Shown: one piece after another, positions 1 through 9,109 of the stretch | Layout: every line of letters begins with the position of its first letter | Numbering within the stretch: the first letter of the stretch is position 1 | NCBI GenBank assembly: GCA_003427395.1 | Contig: BFEA01000881.1 | Span: 76,557 to 100,456 of the forward strand | DNA from: Chara braunii | Lineage: Eukaryota > Streptophyta > Charophyceae > Charales > Characeae | Length of the DNA: 23,900 bases | Direction: 5' to 3' | Made by a program: the position numbers and the translations under genes | Notes under the pieces: generated by a model | Seen by the model: the letters and a program-made list of their open reading frames with translations, nothing else | What the model was told of the DNA's origin: nothing | Databases searched by the model: none

Positions 1-84
1 AGGATGAGCAAAAACGGAATGAATCTTCCGCTGAAACGTGAAAATATACACTGTCACTTTTTTAGCAAAATCAGAATGAATCGT

Positions 85-86
<2 letters not shown>

Positions 87-154
<68 letters not shown>
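87..154. repeat. (GT)n(GA)n microsatellite
   Basis: A continuous GT run of about 50 bp passes directly into a GA run. The apparent Cys/Val reading frame across it is a translation of the microsatellite and not a gene. Confidence 0.97.
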
Positions 155-287
155 CGATAACTCTCCGACCTCGCGACTCGCGCCATGCTACTTCCATCGA
201 TAGGATGAGCAACATCCAATGAATCTTCGGCTACAAATGAAAATATACAGTACCTGGTTGAATATGGCCAACGAATCGATCCAAGTA

Positions 288-334
288 CTCTCTCTCTCTC
301 TCTCTCTCTCTCCCTCTCTCTCTCTCTCTCCCCC
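288..334. repeat. (CT)n microsatellite
   Basis: A CT run with one CCC interruption ends in a short C run. Nothing coding is supported around it. Confidence 0.95.
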
Positions 335-760
335 GTCGTTCCCATTGCGCACGATTCGGTCGCCGTACTCCCACCCTCCCCTCCTTCGCGTTACCTCTTG
401 CCTCGCCCTACCTCCTACCGACGCGGGGGCATGCCGGCCTCATGCCGCCCCGCCCGCTTCCGTTTTTGCGGCCGCGCCGCCCAGCCATTCCTTGCGTCCC
501 CCTTCACGCCAGCCATGGCCAATTCCGTCGCGCAATTCCGTCGCGCAATTCCGTCGCGCCGGCCTACCCCGAACGGCCCCCGCCTCGGTTTTGTGTCCCT
601 ACCTGCCGGTTCCCCCGCGTCGGTTCGGCCCTCCGCCCCTTGGCCGCTTCGTTTTTCTCTGCCCCTCGCGACGGTCGACACCTCCCCCCGACCGTGGCGT
701 CCCAAGCGGTTTCCGTTGGGCCCGCGACCGACCATGTCGCCAGACCCTTCGCTTGCTTTA
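335..760. repeat. C-rich low-complexity block with 13-bp minisatellite
   Basis: This block is very C- and CG-rich compared with its AT-rich surroundings, and it stays open in several frames on both strands because stop codons are rare in such composition. Inside it, 521-559 holds three exact tandem copies of the 13-mer AATTCCGTCGCGC. The predicted peptides are Pro/Arg/Ser-rich with no recognisable domain. It could be a degenerate CpG-rich leader or promoter region, but nothing in the sequence establishes this. Confidence 0.6.
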
Positions 761-770
761 ATATGTATAG

Positions 771-835
771 AGATAATAATAATTAAAAAAAAAACAATAA
801 TAATAATAATAGTAATAATAATAGCAACAATAGCT
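771..835. repeat. AAT-rich microsatellite
   Basis: An imperfect (AAT)n run is broken by an A-tract. The stretch after it (about 836-1000) contains phrases resembling the repeated units at 3300-4790 (an accession such as ACGAGTCACATCA followed by AAGAGCACA), so this is probably a diverged outlier of that family. Confidence 0.8.
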
Positions 836-1029
836 AACTCCAGAAATCCAACAGCATAAAAACATGTGATCAAATAGATGCGACTCCGTCCTAAAATGCA
901 GAATTGCACTACGAGTCACATCAGATAAGAGCACACCAAAATTCAGCCTTTCCAACATCAATGTAGAGCCAATGTACAGTTCTGTCGATGCCCGTTTATT
1001 TGCTCGGTAGCCTCTATTTTTTTCACTTG

Positions 1030-1465
1030 TTGATGTAAGTCTGCCTGCCAACTTCAGACAGTCCGTCCGTCTGTCCTGGATGACCTGCCGGATTCGCCTG
1101 CTTCGGATAGTCTGTAGGTTTGCCCCAGACCATTTTGTCCTGTTTGTTCGAGTCAGACAGCCTGTCTGTTTGGCCCGGACTGTTCGTCAGTCCGTCTGCC
1201 TTAGTCATTCCGCTTTGTGTGACTGTTCTTTCTATCTATTCTAGACTATTTTGTGTGTTTTTAGCTTGTCAATCGTAGGCTTGTGTTGATGTAGGAGCTT
1301 GTCTTAGTAGTGCAACTGCCTTGAGCCAGCCATATCGCCCCAGTCAGTTCGGGTTCAAGCAAGCAAGTATCGTATGGGGACCGTGGGTACTTACGTCAAA
1401 TGGAACGGTAGCCAGTTGACAACCCATATCTAACTGTGTATATGTGTCTCCGACCTTGTGCGACT
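1030..1465. other. Gene-free stretch rich in GTCTGTC/GTCCGTC words
   Basis: Short irregular words such as GTCTGTCC, GTCCGTC and TGCCTG recur at about 1050-1210 without a fixed period. The rest of the stretch shows no recognisable gene, RNA or element end. Confidence 0.5.
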
Positions 1466-1469
1466 GTGC

Positions 1470-1740
1470 CACTGATTATGACTGAGTAGGACTGTGCATC
1501 CTCGTAAGACCACGGGTGACTGTGTCACAGTGCGTGCGACCGTCACAGGGTTCTATCACGTGGCTGTATCACTAGGTATAACTGTGTAAGAATATGCATC
1601 CTTGGAAAACCACGTTAGACTGTGTCACAGTGCGTGCGACTGTCACAGGGTTCTGTCACGTGGCTGTATCACTAAGTATAACTGTGTAAGAATGTGCATC
1701 CTTGGAAGACCACGTGTGACTGTCACAGGGTTCTGTCTGC
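1470..1740. repeat. 100-bp tandem repeat, about 2.5 copies
   Basis: The phrase GACTGTGTCACAGTGCGTGC begins at 1518 and again at 1618, a period of 100 bp. A partial unit precedes it (from about 1475) and another partial unit follows it (1718 onward). Copies differ by a few substitutions. Each unit contains GTCACAG, GTCACGTGG and TAACTGTGTAAGAAT. Confidence 0.85.
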
Positions 1741-2000
1741 CCTCCTGTCAGTTTTGTCTGTAGGTCTGTCATTCTTTCGTCTGTTTGGCTGTTTTCTTGG
1801 TTTGTCTGTTCGTCTGTCTGTCTGTCCGTATTTCCCCTTTACTGTGTGCGCGAACAGAGAGTTGTTGGCTGCTATCGTGTCCCAGCCAGCTTGAAGTGAC
1901 TTGTATTTGAACTGTATCTGAAGTAACCATGTGTCTAAGTTCTGAGTTCGGGCGCTTGTCGCCAGTCTGGTGAGAGGCTGTTCGCATGCATGTTGCATCA
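1741..2000. other. GTCTGTC-word tract and unassigned sequence
   Basis: CTGTCTGTC-type words run to about 1830, then unassigned sequence leads up to the next AAT run. The open frames on both strands are low-complexity by-products. Confidence 0.5.
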
Positions 2001-2071
2001 ATAATAATAATTATAATTGTAATTATAATAATAATAATAATGATAATTAATAATAATAATAATAATAATAA
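2001..2071. repeat. (AAT)n/(TAATTATAAT) microsatellite
   Basis: An imperfect AAT/TAAT run of about 70 bp, followed by ACCAACAGCGAGATGACAG, which resembles the phrase after the AAT runs further downstream. Confidence 0.9.
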
Positions 2072-2705
2072 CCAACAGCGAGATGACAGTTTCAGGTTAT
2101 GCATGGGATCCGATTGTTCACACCTGACGCAATGTCTCATTCACAATCACACATGACATCATACACAGATGGATTCATCTCACACGATAACCCAGAAGAC
2201 AAGATGAGAAGAGGACCAAGTAGTGCAACTTATACTATCCAAAAAAAATGAGAATCTCAAGTTCAGGTGTTCCGCGCCCAATGAACGTAAGTCTTCTCCT
2301 TCGATCATACCCCTACACACAGCCTGGTTCTACCAACGCTTGTCCACATCACATGTAGGACGCTTAGGTGTAAGTATCCACCATGTCCTAATCTTCAACC
2401 TGTCCTCCTTCTCTTAAGATCTTTGTCCATGTCCTCCTCGTCTCTTCTTACATGCATACACTCTATCTACGAAGATCTACTTTGCTGATATACTATATTA
2501 ATCCTCTACTACTACTAACATAAGTTTTGCCCGGCGCAGCTATGGCTTCCTTTCAGCCAGCGCCTTTCCTGCCGCGCAGCTGCTTTATCAGCCAACGATC
2601 CTCCCACCACTTAGCGCACAGGTGCCTTTAGCACTTCCACGCATCAATGCCAACGGAAATCTGCTTGTGTGCTTGTCACAATATCTATACATCACAGTAC
2701 CTGTG
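2072..2705. other. Gene-free stretch, nothing recognised
   Basis: I see no coding signature, RNA gene, long repeat or element terminus here. One small open frame (2223-2417) has no recognisable features. Confidence 0.5.
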
Positions 2706-3060
2706 GGTGTCACAGTACCATACCCCGCGTTTGTCACGGTACGGGTGTTCTTGTCACAGTACCCTGCGTTTGTCTCAGTACCGGTGTTCTGTCACAATAC
2801 CCTACGTTTGTCTCAGTACCAGAGTTCTGTCACAGTACCCTGCGTTTGTCATGGTACCGGTGTTCTTGTCACAATACCCTGCGTTTGTCTCAGTACCGGT
2901 GTTCTCATCACAATACCCTGCGTTTGTCTCAGTACCGGTGTTCTTGTCACAGTACCCTGCGTTTGTCTCAGTACCGGTGTTCTGTCACAGTACCCTCCGT
3001 TTGTCTCAGTACCGGTGTTCTGTCACAGTACCGTGCGTTTGTCACGGTACCGGTGTTTGT
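2706..3060. repeat. 37-39-bp minisatellite, about 9 units
   Basis: The unit is roughly GTCACAGTACCCTGCG followed by TTTGTCTCAGTACCGGTGTTCT, repeated with small substitutions and one-base length changes. Because the period is near 38 and not a multiple of three, and because the unit lacks stops, all three forward frames stay open across the array. None of them should be taken as a gene. The GTCACAG word is shared with the arrays at 1470 and 12480. Confidence 0.93.
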
Positions 3061-3241
3061 CTTGGTCAGTCTGTGTCTGTCTGTGTCTGTTTGTGTCTTC
3101 TGTCTGTAGTAAGTAGCATGTGGGATACACAAGGTGATCCTGTGTGTGCCAACCGAGAGTTTTGAGCGGCGATCGTTGCCAGTTCGCTGCACACCTGCCT
3201 GTATGTGCGAGAGGTGTGTATGAGAGCAAGCCTGATTTTCA

Positions 3242-3631
3242 CTAATAATAATAATAATAATAATAACAATAATAACAATAATATACAAGGACGATGAGTA
3301 ACAACAACCTTAGCAATCAAACAGCGTCATATACACAGACCAGATAGTCTTGGCCTCGATCCAACAACAAAATTGCATCACGAGTTTCACCAAATAAGAG
3401 CACAGCAAAAGCTCGTAATTGATAATGCTGGAGTAGTCTCTTCATCATCATTAATGAAGAGTCAATGTTGATATCCTATCTGGCGGTCGACGCCCAGACT
3501 ACGGATGGAAGATCCTATCTAGCCTACATTTATAATGCCGAACGATGACAACAATTGTTCTTCCGAGGTATGACAGATAGCGACTAATGCCGCTGTCATG
3601 TTTCCCATGCTATCACGGGTAGTCATCAGAA

Positions 3632-3679
<48 letters not shown>

Positions 3680-4414
3680 TAGTAACAAATGCATGAAAGA
3701 TAAGCAGTAGCGAGATAACGATTCAATGATACACCGTCCAATTGAAAGCCAGTTAGTCATACCGTGCCCAGAGAGCAGCATTGCATCAATAATACATCAG
3801 TGGGGTTTCGCAGTTCTGAAAACCAATGTTCTGGAGAGCATAGTCTCTCTTCACCAACACAAGAGTCTAATCCCTTCACTTTCCTACTCGGTGCTTAGTG
3901 CCCAGCCCACTCCTACATGGCTACTACAGCCTACGAATGGACAGTAAAAATGTTGACATCAGTGGCAACCCGAAGTACTCGAAGAATAAATAATAACGCA
4001 AGGAAGACGAGGAATAGCAAACTTCAGTAATCGAACAGCATTGTACACATGTGACCAGATAGTATGTCCTCGAACCAGCAGCCGAATAGCATCACGACTC
4101 ACACCAAGTAGGAACACAGTAAAGCTCATTATCGACAATGCTGGGATAGTCTCATCATCATCAACAAAGAACCAATGTTGTCGTCCTGCCTGGCGCTCAG
4201 CGCTCATATTACGAATGGCAAATCCTATCTAGCCTAGACGACAACGCCGCTGATGACATCAACAACTTTCCAAGTACGAGCAGATCTCGGCCAATGCCGC
4301 ACACGTCAAGCACCAGGTATGTTTCTCGTGTCCCTCACGACCTCGATCCCCAACAATGATGCCACATGCACCCAATCAACCGTGCTTGTAATAATACTAA
4401 TAAATAATAATAAC

Positions 4415-4469
<55 letters not shown>

Positions 4470-4783
4470 TGCCAGATAGATGAAAACAGCGAACTTCAGT
4501 AATCAAACAACATTATTTACACAAGATCAGATAGTAGTGACCTCGAACCAGCAGCAGAACGGCATCCCGAGCCCCATCAAGTAAGAAAAGCTCATTATTG
4601 ACAACGCTAGGATAGTCTCACCATCATCAACAGAGAACTAATGTCGACGTCCCGCTTGGCGATCGACGCCCAAACTACAGATGGTAGATCCTATCTAGCC
4701 CATACTATGATGTCGTCGGTGATGACAATATCTCTCCCAAAGTACGAGCATACGTCGGCCGATGTTGTTCGCCTCAAGCACCA
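3242..4783. repeat. Array of ~350-450-bp units separated by (AAT)n runs
   Basis: AAT runs lie at 3242-3291, 3632-3678, 3985-3999 (short) and 4388-4468. After the first, third and fourth runs a related segment follows: it contains CAGATAGT, CCTCGA-CCA-CAGCAG, GGCATCACGA, AAAGCTCATTAT, GACAATGCTGG, ATAGTCTCATCATCATCAAC, CCAATGTTG and GATCCTATCTAGCC in the same order. Two units end with CAAGCACCAGGTATGT. The copies are diverged. This could be a satellite with AAT linkers, or a SINE-like repeat whose AAT tail expanded. No open frame is conserved between units. Confidence 0.75.
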
Positions 4784-5029
4784 GGTATGTCTACCGTATC
4801 GCTCACAACCTCGTTCCCAATACACAGCGGCCGAGTGTACCCACCTCTCTCTCTCGATCTTTCTTCTCTTCGACTTCCCTCTCTCTTTCTCTCCCCCCCC
4901 TTTCTTCTCTTCGATCTCTCTCTCCCCTCTTCTCTTCGACTTCTCTCTCTCCCCTCTTCTCTTCAATCCCTCTTCTCCCTCTTTCTTCTCTTCGATCTCT
5001 CTCACTCCTCTTTTTCTTCGATCTTTCTC
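4784..5029. repeat. First copy of 246-bp exact duplication (CT-rich)
   Basis: This is identical over its whole length to 5161-5406. It comprises the end of an AAT-family unit followed by a CTTCTCTTCGAT-type CT-rich tract. Because the second copy begins exactly at the last base of a sequencing-adapter junction, the duplication is probably not biological. Confidence 0.9.
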
Positions 5030-5122
5030 TCTCTTCTTCTCTTCAATCTCTCTCTCTCTCTCCTCTTCTCTTCACACTCTCTCTCTCTTCTTCTCTTCAA
5101 TCTCTCTCTCTCTCTCCTCTTC

Positions 5123-5160
5123 CTGTCTCTTATACACATCTAGATGTGTATAAGAGACAG
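5123..5160. other. Sequencing-library junction adapter (two Tn5 mosaic ends)
   Basis: CTGTCTCTTATACACATCT at 5123-5141 is followed immediately by its reverse complement AGATGTGTATAAGAGACAG at 5142-5160. These are the 19-bp mosaic ends of the engineered Tn5 used in tagmentation libraries, joined as in mate-pair circularisation junctions. Translated, it gives the familiar artefact peptide YTHLDVYKRQ. This is contamination left in the assembly and not host DNA. Confidence 0.97.
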
Positions 5161-5406
5161 GGTATGTCTACCGTATCGCTCACAACCTCGTTCCCAATAC
5201 ACAGCGGCCGAGTGTACCCACCTCTCTCTCTCGATCTTTCTTCTCTTCGACTTCCCTCTCTCTTTCTCTCCCCCCCCTTTCTTCTCTTCGATCTCTCTCT
5301 CCCCTCTTCTCTTCGACTTCTCTCTCTCCCCTCTTCTCTTCAATCCCTCTTCTCCCTCTTTCTTCTCTTCGATCTCTCTCACTCCTCTTTTTCTTCGATC
5401 TTTCTC
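5161..5406. repeat. Second copy of 246-bp exact duplication
   Basis: It begins directly after the adapter and matches 4784-5029 exactly, then diverges (TTTCTCGCTTACAC here against TTTCTCTCTCTTC in the first copy). The exact identity and the adapter boundary suggest a misjoined mate-pair read. Confidence 0.9.
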
Positions 5407-5995
5407 GCTTACACACTCACACGCATGTATAGCCAAGTAAACAGCGTGGCATGCATATTTCCACGTTCTAGTAGTAGGTTCCCTTCATGTCTCCTATAGA
5501 TGGAAGTACTATGTACTCATCCGGGCGATCCATATGCGCATTCTCACACACCTGCCTATGTACACATACTCACAACCACGCTCACACACCCTCATACAGT
5601 AGCGAGTGTGTCATCTTTTGCGTTAGATGATTCAACCGACCACATGTACATACACACTCATATGCAGAGGTGAATACTTCGATGTTCTAGGGAAAGATTC
5701 TATCGGCTTTTGCTCACCCCCTTTTTTCGATAAGAGTATCGCAAAGCCCAGCCGCGAGGTTAGAGTAGGTATATTTCCATGTTCTAGCAGTAGATTCGTC
5801 CGATTTCGTTCATCCTATAGACGGAAGTAGTAGAAGCTCTATTTGCAGTGTTCGGAACACACACACACACTTAGACATGCACACACATATACATGCACAT
5901 ACACACGTATGAGGGTGACAATGTATCCATCCTATTGATGGAAGTACTAGGCAGCGAGTCGCGGGGTAGGGGACTTACCTTTCTCCTTTTTTCCG
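5407..5995. repeat. Gene-free stretch with short dispersed repeats
   Basis: A phrase like ATATTTCCATGTTCTAG followed by TCCTATAGACGGAAGTA occurs at about 5455-5508 and 5769-5828, and its tail recurs at 5925-5950. CACACA-rich simple sequence lies between. No gene is recognised. Confidence 0.6.
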
Positions 5996-6001
5996 CTCCC
6001 T

Positions 6002-6745
6002 ATGCGTTGTTGTAGTCGTCGTGGGCTCACCCTCGTAACTCAAGGCTCCAGTTCTTGTGTGCGCGGCATAGACACCAGCAATAGGAAGGTAAGTCCTCCT
6101 TTCTTCTCCCTACTCCTTCCCCTTCTTCTTCTCTTTTCTCCCTTCCTCCTTCTTCTCCTTCCCTCTTCTTCTTCTCCCATTTCACCCAATCTTCAGTCCG
6201 ATAGCAGTTTCCCGGTCGCAACTGCCCACGTAATTCAGCCGACTTGCCTACCTCCTCGTTCGAGTGCTTCCGCCTGTGTTCACTATCTGGCCGTCACTCG
6301 TGATCATTCACTGGCTCGCTATGTCGAGCAATGCGTCAAGATTATGTCGTGCAAAGCTGCTCACGTTCCGTTCGACGAGCTGGCCAATCGACAGGTACGT
6401 CGTCTCCTCAACTCCCTTCCCTCTTCTCCTTTCTCCTCTTCGCCTTCTTTCTTCTTCTTCCTTCGTTTTCTTCTTCTTCCCTTCTCTCGTGCTGTCTCGC
6501 TTGTTTGCGTATACTACCCGGCGCCCCTATTCCCTTTTCATCTCTGCGCATGTCAGTCCTCACTTCCCCTTCTCTTGCGTTTGCGTGGGCTTTCCGTGGC
6601 GGGCCCGGTTGCCGCGAGGATACAGTTCTACCGAGATTCTTTCCACCGAATTTACCCCGAATTTGGGGCCCAGTTCAAGAGAGAAGACTACCTAACCACG
6701 GGGCTCAAAAGACAACTAATCTTAAAACAAAAGGAAATAAATTAA
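6002..6745 (+). CDS. Possible spliced gene fragment of unknown function
   Basis: An ATG at 6002 opens a frame continuous to a stop at 6743-6745. Part of it looks like exon interrupted by CT-rich introns: a good donor AAG|GTAAGT lies at 6088/6089, an acceptor CTTCAG ends at 6196, and a second donor CAG|GTACGT lies at 6394/6395. This would give an internal exon of 198 nt (66 codons, including HYLAVTRDHSLARYVEQCVK) in the same phase as the upstream exon. The putative first intron is 108 nt, a multiple of three, so its retention would not shift the frame. The introns translate to Phe/Leu/Ser runs, unlike the exons. A GPVAARIQFYRDSF segment near the end might be a last exon. I recognise no family. 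It may be chance sequence. Confidence 0.3.
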   Translation: MRCCSRRGLTLVTQGSSSCVRGIDTSNRKVSPPFFSLLLPLLLLFSPFLLLLLPSSSSPISPNLQSDSSFPVATAHVIQPTCLPPRSSASACVHYLAVTRDHSLARYVEQCVKIMSCKAAHVPFDELANRQVRRLLNSLPSSPFSSSPSFFFFLRFLLLPFSRAVSLVCVYYPAPLFPFHLCACQSSLPLLLRLRGLSVAGPVAARIQFYRDSFHRIYPEFGAQFKREDYLTTGLKRQLILKQKEIN

Positions 6746-6814
6746 AAAAAATCCTGCTACTAACTGTCCCCGTTGTGTCAACTACCACAACGGGCCTAAC
6801 TACGTTTTAGCCCT

Positions 6815-6855
6815 CACTCGGAGGTCACGGGTTCGAGTCCCGGCTATTCGAACGC
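6815..6855 (+). other. tRNA-like T-arm (Pol III B-box) remnant
   Basis: GAGGTCACGGGTTCGAGTCCCGG has a tRNA T-arm: a CGGG/CCCG stem around TTCGAGT, and it matches the B-box consensus GGTTCGANTCC. I find no matching A-box or acceptor stem upstream, so this is a fragment or the head of a tRNA-derived SINE, not a complete tRNA gene. Confidence 0.45.
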
Positions 6856-6894
6856 GGGTGAAAAGGAAAGAAGAGCTCCTTACAAAAAGGGGCT

Positions 6895-6985
6895 AGCTCG
6901 GGGTTGGACGGATTCGATCCCCGAGTCACCTGATTCCCAATCCGTACCGAAACCCACTGAGTTAGCTCCTACTTTGGTTAGGAGA
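6895..6985 (-). other. tRNA-derived sequence (degenerate A- and B-box)
   Basis: Read on the minus strand, TAACTCAGTGG resembles a tRNA A-box, and about 45 nt later GGATCGAATCC matches the B-box with one substitution. The intervening anticodon region and the acceptor stem do not fold convincingly. It is most likely a SINE head or a dead tRNA copy. It faces the T-arm-like sequence at 6815 head to head. Confidence 0.4.
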
Positions 6986-6999
6986 GGAGCAGCTCAGTA

Positions 7000-7485
7000 T
7001 ATGTAGAGAATTGGGGTTCCGTCCACCTGGTGCCCCCGAACCTGTTTCTAAGTATGTGTGCGAGTATACACGCTTGCTGATATCCATGCCTGCCTAAGTG
7101 CTTGTTGGCTTGAGTCCGCTCAAAGGACACTTGCCCGATTGGAGGGCCCCGGCGATCCAGTACTTTCCTATGGCCGTGCTATCGAGGGTCGCCGTGATGA
7201 AGGCACCATGTAGCGGGTAGATTGTTAGCCTGGTATTATACCTCGTAAAGGTAGATGTGCCGAGTACTCGAGGCCGCACAAAGCTTGATATTTTGCGTGC
7301 CATCGATGTACCCTGGCATAATAGTAACCCACTCAACCTCTCTATCTTCCAGGTCGAAGGGTATAAATGTTGATCCTAACTATCACGGCGCGCGCCACAA
7401 TGACGCGCGTGCTCATACGACATTCTAAGCTTAGACTAGTCCCTTAAGGCGGTCGGCACAGTCGACCTATCGATTGTAAAATCAT
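7000..7485. other. Stretch without a recognised gene
   Basis: A minus-strand open frame of 80 codons (7336-7094) includes RYNTRLTIYPLHGAFITATL. I cannot assign it to any family, and it has neighbours of no help. It may be part of a decayed retroelement. Confidence 0.35.
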
Positions 7486-7489
7486 GGCT

Positions 7490-7511
7490 AAATACCCTTG
7501 TAAGGGTATTT
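7490..7511. repeat. 22-bp palindrome
   Basis: The arms AAATACCCTT and AAGGGTATTT are separated by GT. This could be a small hairpin or the footprint of a transposon end. Confidence 0.7.
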
Positions 7512-7700
7512 GGTCCGACACCGGGGGGTTGGTGAGTGGCGGGTGGCAGGCCGGTCAGTGTTGGTCTGATTCGACGGTATAAGAGGTGCTTCAGGGGTTG
7601 GGAGATTTTTTTTTATTTTATTTTTTGGCCTAGGGCCACCTGTTCCGGACCCCGCACATCAATTCCGTTTTTCCGAAAAGCGCGGCAGCGACCCATTTTC

Positions 7701-7781
7701 GCGTTTAACGGGAATTCAACGAGATTTTTTCGAATTTAACGGGATTCAACGGGAATTTAATTCCCGCATTCCCCGTTAAAA
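7701..7781. repeat. Cluster of AACGGG/CCCGTT words upstream of the hAT remnant
   Basis: TTTAACGGGA, TCAACGAG, TTTAACGGGA, TCAACGGGAA and CCCCGTTAAA occur within 80 bp, together with the palindrome GGGAATTTAATTCCC. Dense short words in both orientations are typical of subterminal regions of DNA transposons, where transposase binds. It lies about 20 bp before the hAT coding remnant. Confidence 0.5.
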
Positions 7782-7795
7782 GGACACACAGGCGA

Positions 7796-9107
7796 GGGGA
7801 CATCTGGGCCAAAGCCTTCTTCGTGGAGGAGAGAATTCTTGACAAGACCTACTAGGCTAACGTCAAGAACCTGACTGCCGTCATGAAGGGCCTCTATGAT
7901 GTGTTGCCCGAGGTCGACAAAGATGTTCACTGCCTGTCGCTCATCTACGATATGGCGTGCAGATTGCCCAACTCCGTGCAATCAGCCCCCCTTACTGCAG
8001 AGCAGCGAGATGGCATCCTCGTGGACGTCGGGAACAGGACGGACATGCTGCTCAGCCCCATCCACGCTGTTGCTCGGCTGTTGGATCCTTAATTGCGGAC
8101 ATTACTGTTTTCACCAATGTCGACCTCATGGCACAGTTTGAGAGTGTGGTGGAGAGGCTGATTGGAAAGATGGGCAACACGAGATTCGACGACTGCATGG
8201 ACCAGCTATATGACTTCCAGTTCGGGAGAGGAGTCCTCGGCACCCCTCAAGCAAAGAAACGGGCTGCGAAGGACAATGTTGTTTCGTGGTGGGAGGCGCA
8301 CGGGGCGGGGCATCCGAAGATCCGCGAGCTGACGATCAGGGTGCTGTCCATCTGGACAACTTCCTCTCCTGCTGAGAGGAACTAGAGCACTTGGGATCTC
8401 GTGTAGACGAAGAGCAGGAACAAGTTGCACCACCAGCGCACCAACAAATTGGTGTCCTCGCACTGGAGTTTGAGGCTGAAGAGCAGGGGGGATGTCGGCC
8501 CCACGATAGCAGGAGGGTGGTTGGGCCTCTCAGTTGATAGGGAGGACGAGGACTTGGGAGGTGAATAGCAAATGTCATCGAGGCCGTTGATGACTACGGG
8601 CCTGCTGTTGGGGGCACCAGTTCTGCAGTGGGCAGCACCACTGTTCGCCACGATCCAGCTGCGCGATCGACATCGAGGTCCGTGCAGAGATTGGGGCATG
8701 CAGAGGAGGTCGAGGAGGAGGAGGACGACGAGGAGGATGAGGCCGAGGATGAGGACGATGAGGAGGTGGAGGATGACATTCTCGGCGATGCGTAGGTGGA
8801 TGAGAGGTCGGACTCTGACAGGTCTTGGACGAGGAGAGAGGACACCCCGTATGTTCTAGGCACACGATCTGGATTGCGATCCCAGACTCAGCCACGTGGA
8901 CAGGAGCAGCAGGTGCAGGAGCAGCAGGTGGAGGACCAGCGGGAGGAGCAGGGGGAGGAGCATGGGAAGGAGCAACAGGTGGAGCAGCAGGTGGAGGAGC
9001 AGGGGGAGGAGGAGCACGGGGAGGAGGAGCAGGGGGAGGACGAGCAAGGGGAGGAGCAGGGGGAGGAGGAGCAGCTGGTGGAGGAGCACGAGGAGGGCGT
9101 GCAGTAG
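7796..9107 (+). pseudogene. hAT-superfamily transposase, C-terminal part, decayed
   Basis: Three adjoining frames give one protein. 7799-8092 (frame 2, one TAG at 7853) has LTAVMKGLYDVLPEVDK and YDMACRL, as in the late catalytic region of hAT transposases. After a frameshift near 8090, 8093-8385 reads LIADITVFTNVDLMAQFE, then SWWEAHGAGHP and IRVLSIWTTSSPAERN, the hAT dimerisation domain. That frame goes on past a TAG standing where families have Trp, with TKSRNKL and TNKLVSSHW, to a stop at 8569-8571. A further frame (8587-9107, one TAG at 8790) is an acidic tail (EEEEDDEEDEAEDEDD) and then Glu/Gln/Gly-rich repeats. The N-terminal zinc finger and first catalytic Asp are absent. It is dead, and possibly the 3' end of an autonomous element that could mobilise hAT-type MITEs. 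The family assignment is firm; the tail's membership is an inference from its position and frame. Confidence 0.8.
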
Positions 9108-9109
9108 GG

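Noticed and set aside
415-1051. Overlapping open frames on both strands, including Ile-rich and Tyr-rich runs
   Set aside because: Produced by the C-rich block and the AAT run; no domain, no consistent frame.
2622-3165. Three overlapping open frames of 146-172 codons
   Set aside because: They are translations of the same 38-bp minisatellite in three frames; the unit simply lacks stop codons.
4641-5499. Ser/Leu/Phe-rich open frames
   Set aside because: CT-rich low-complexity sequence, duplicated and joined through a synthetic adapter.
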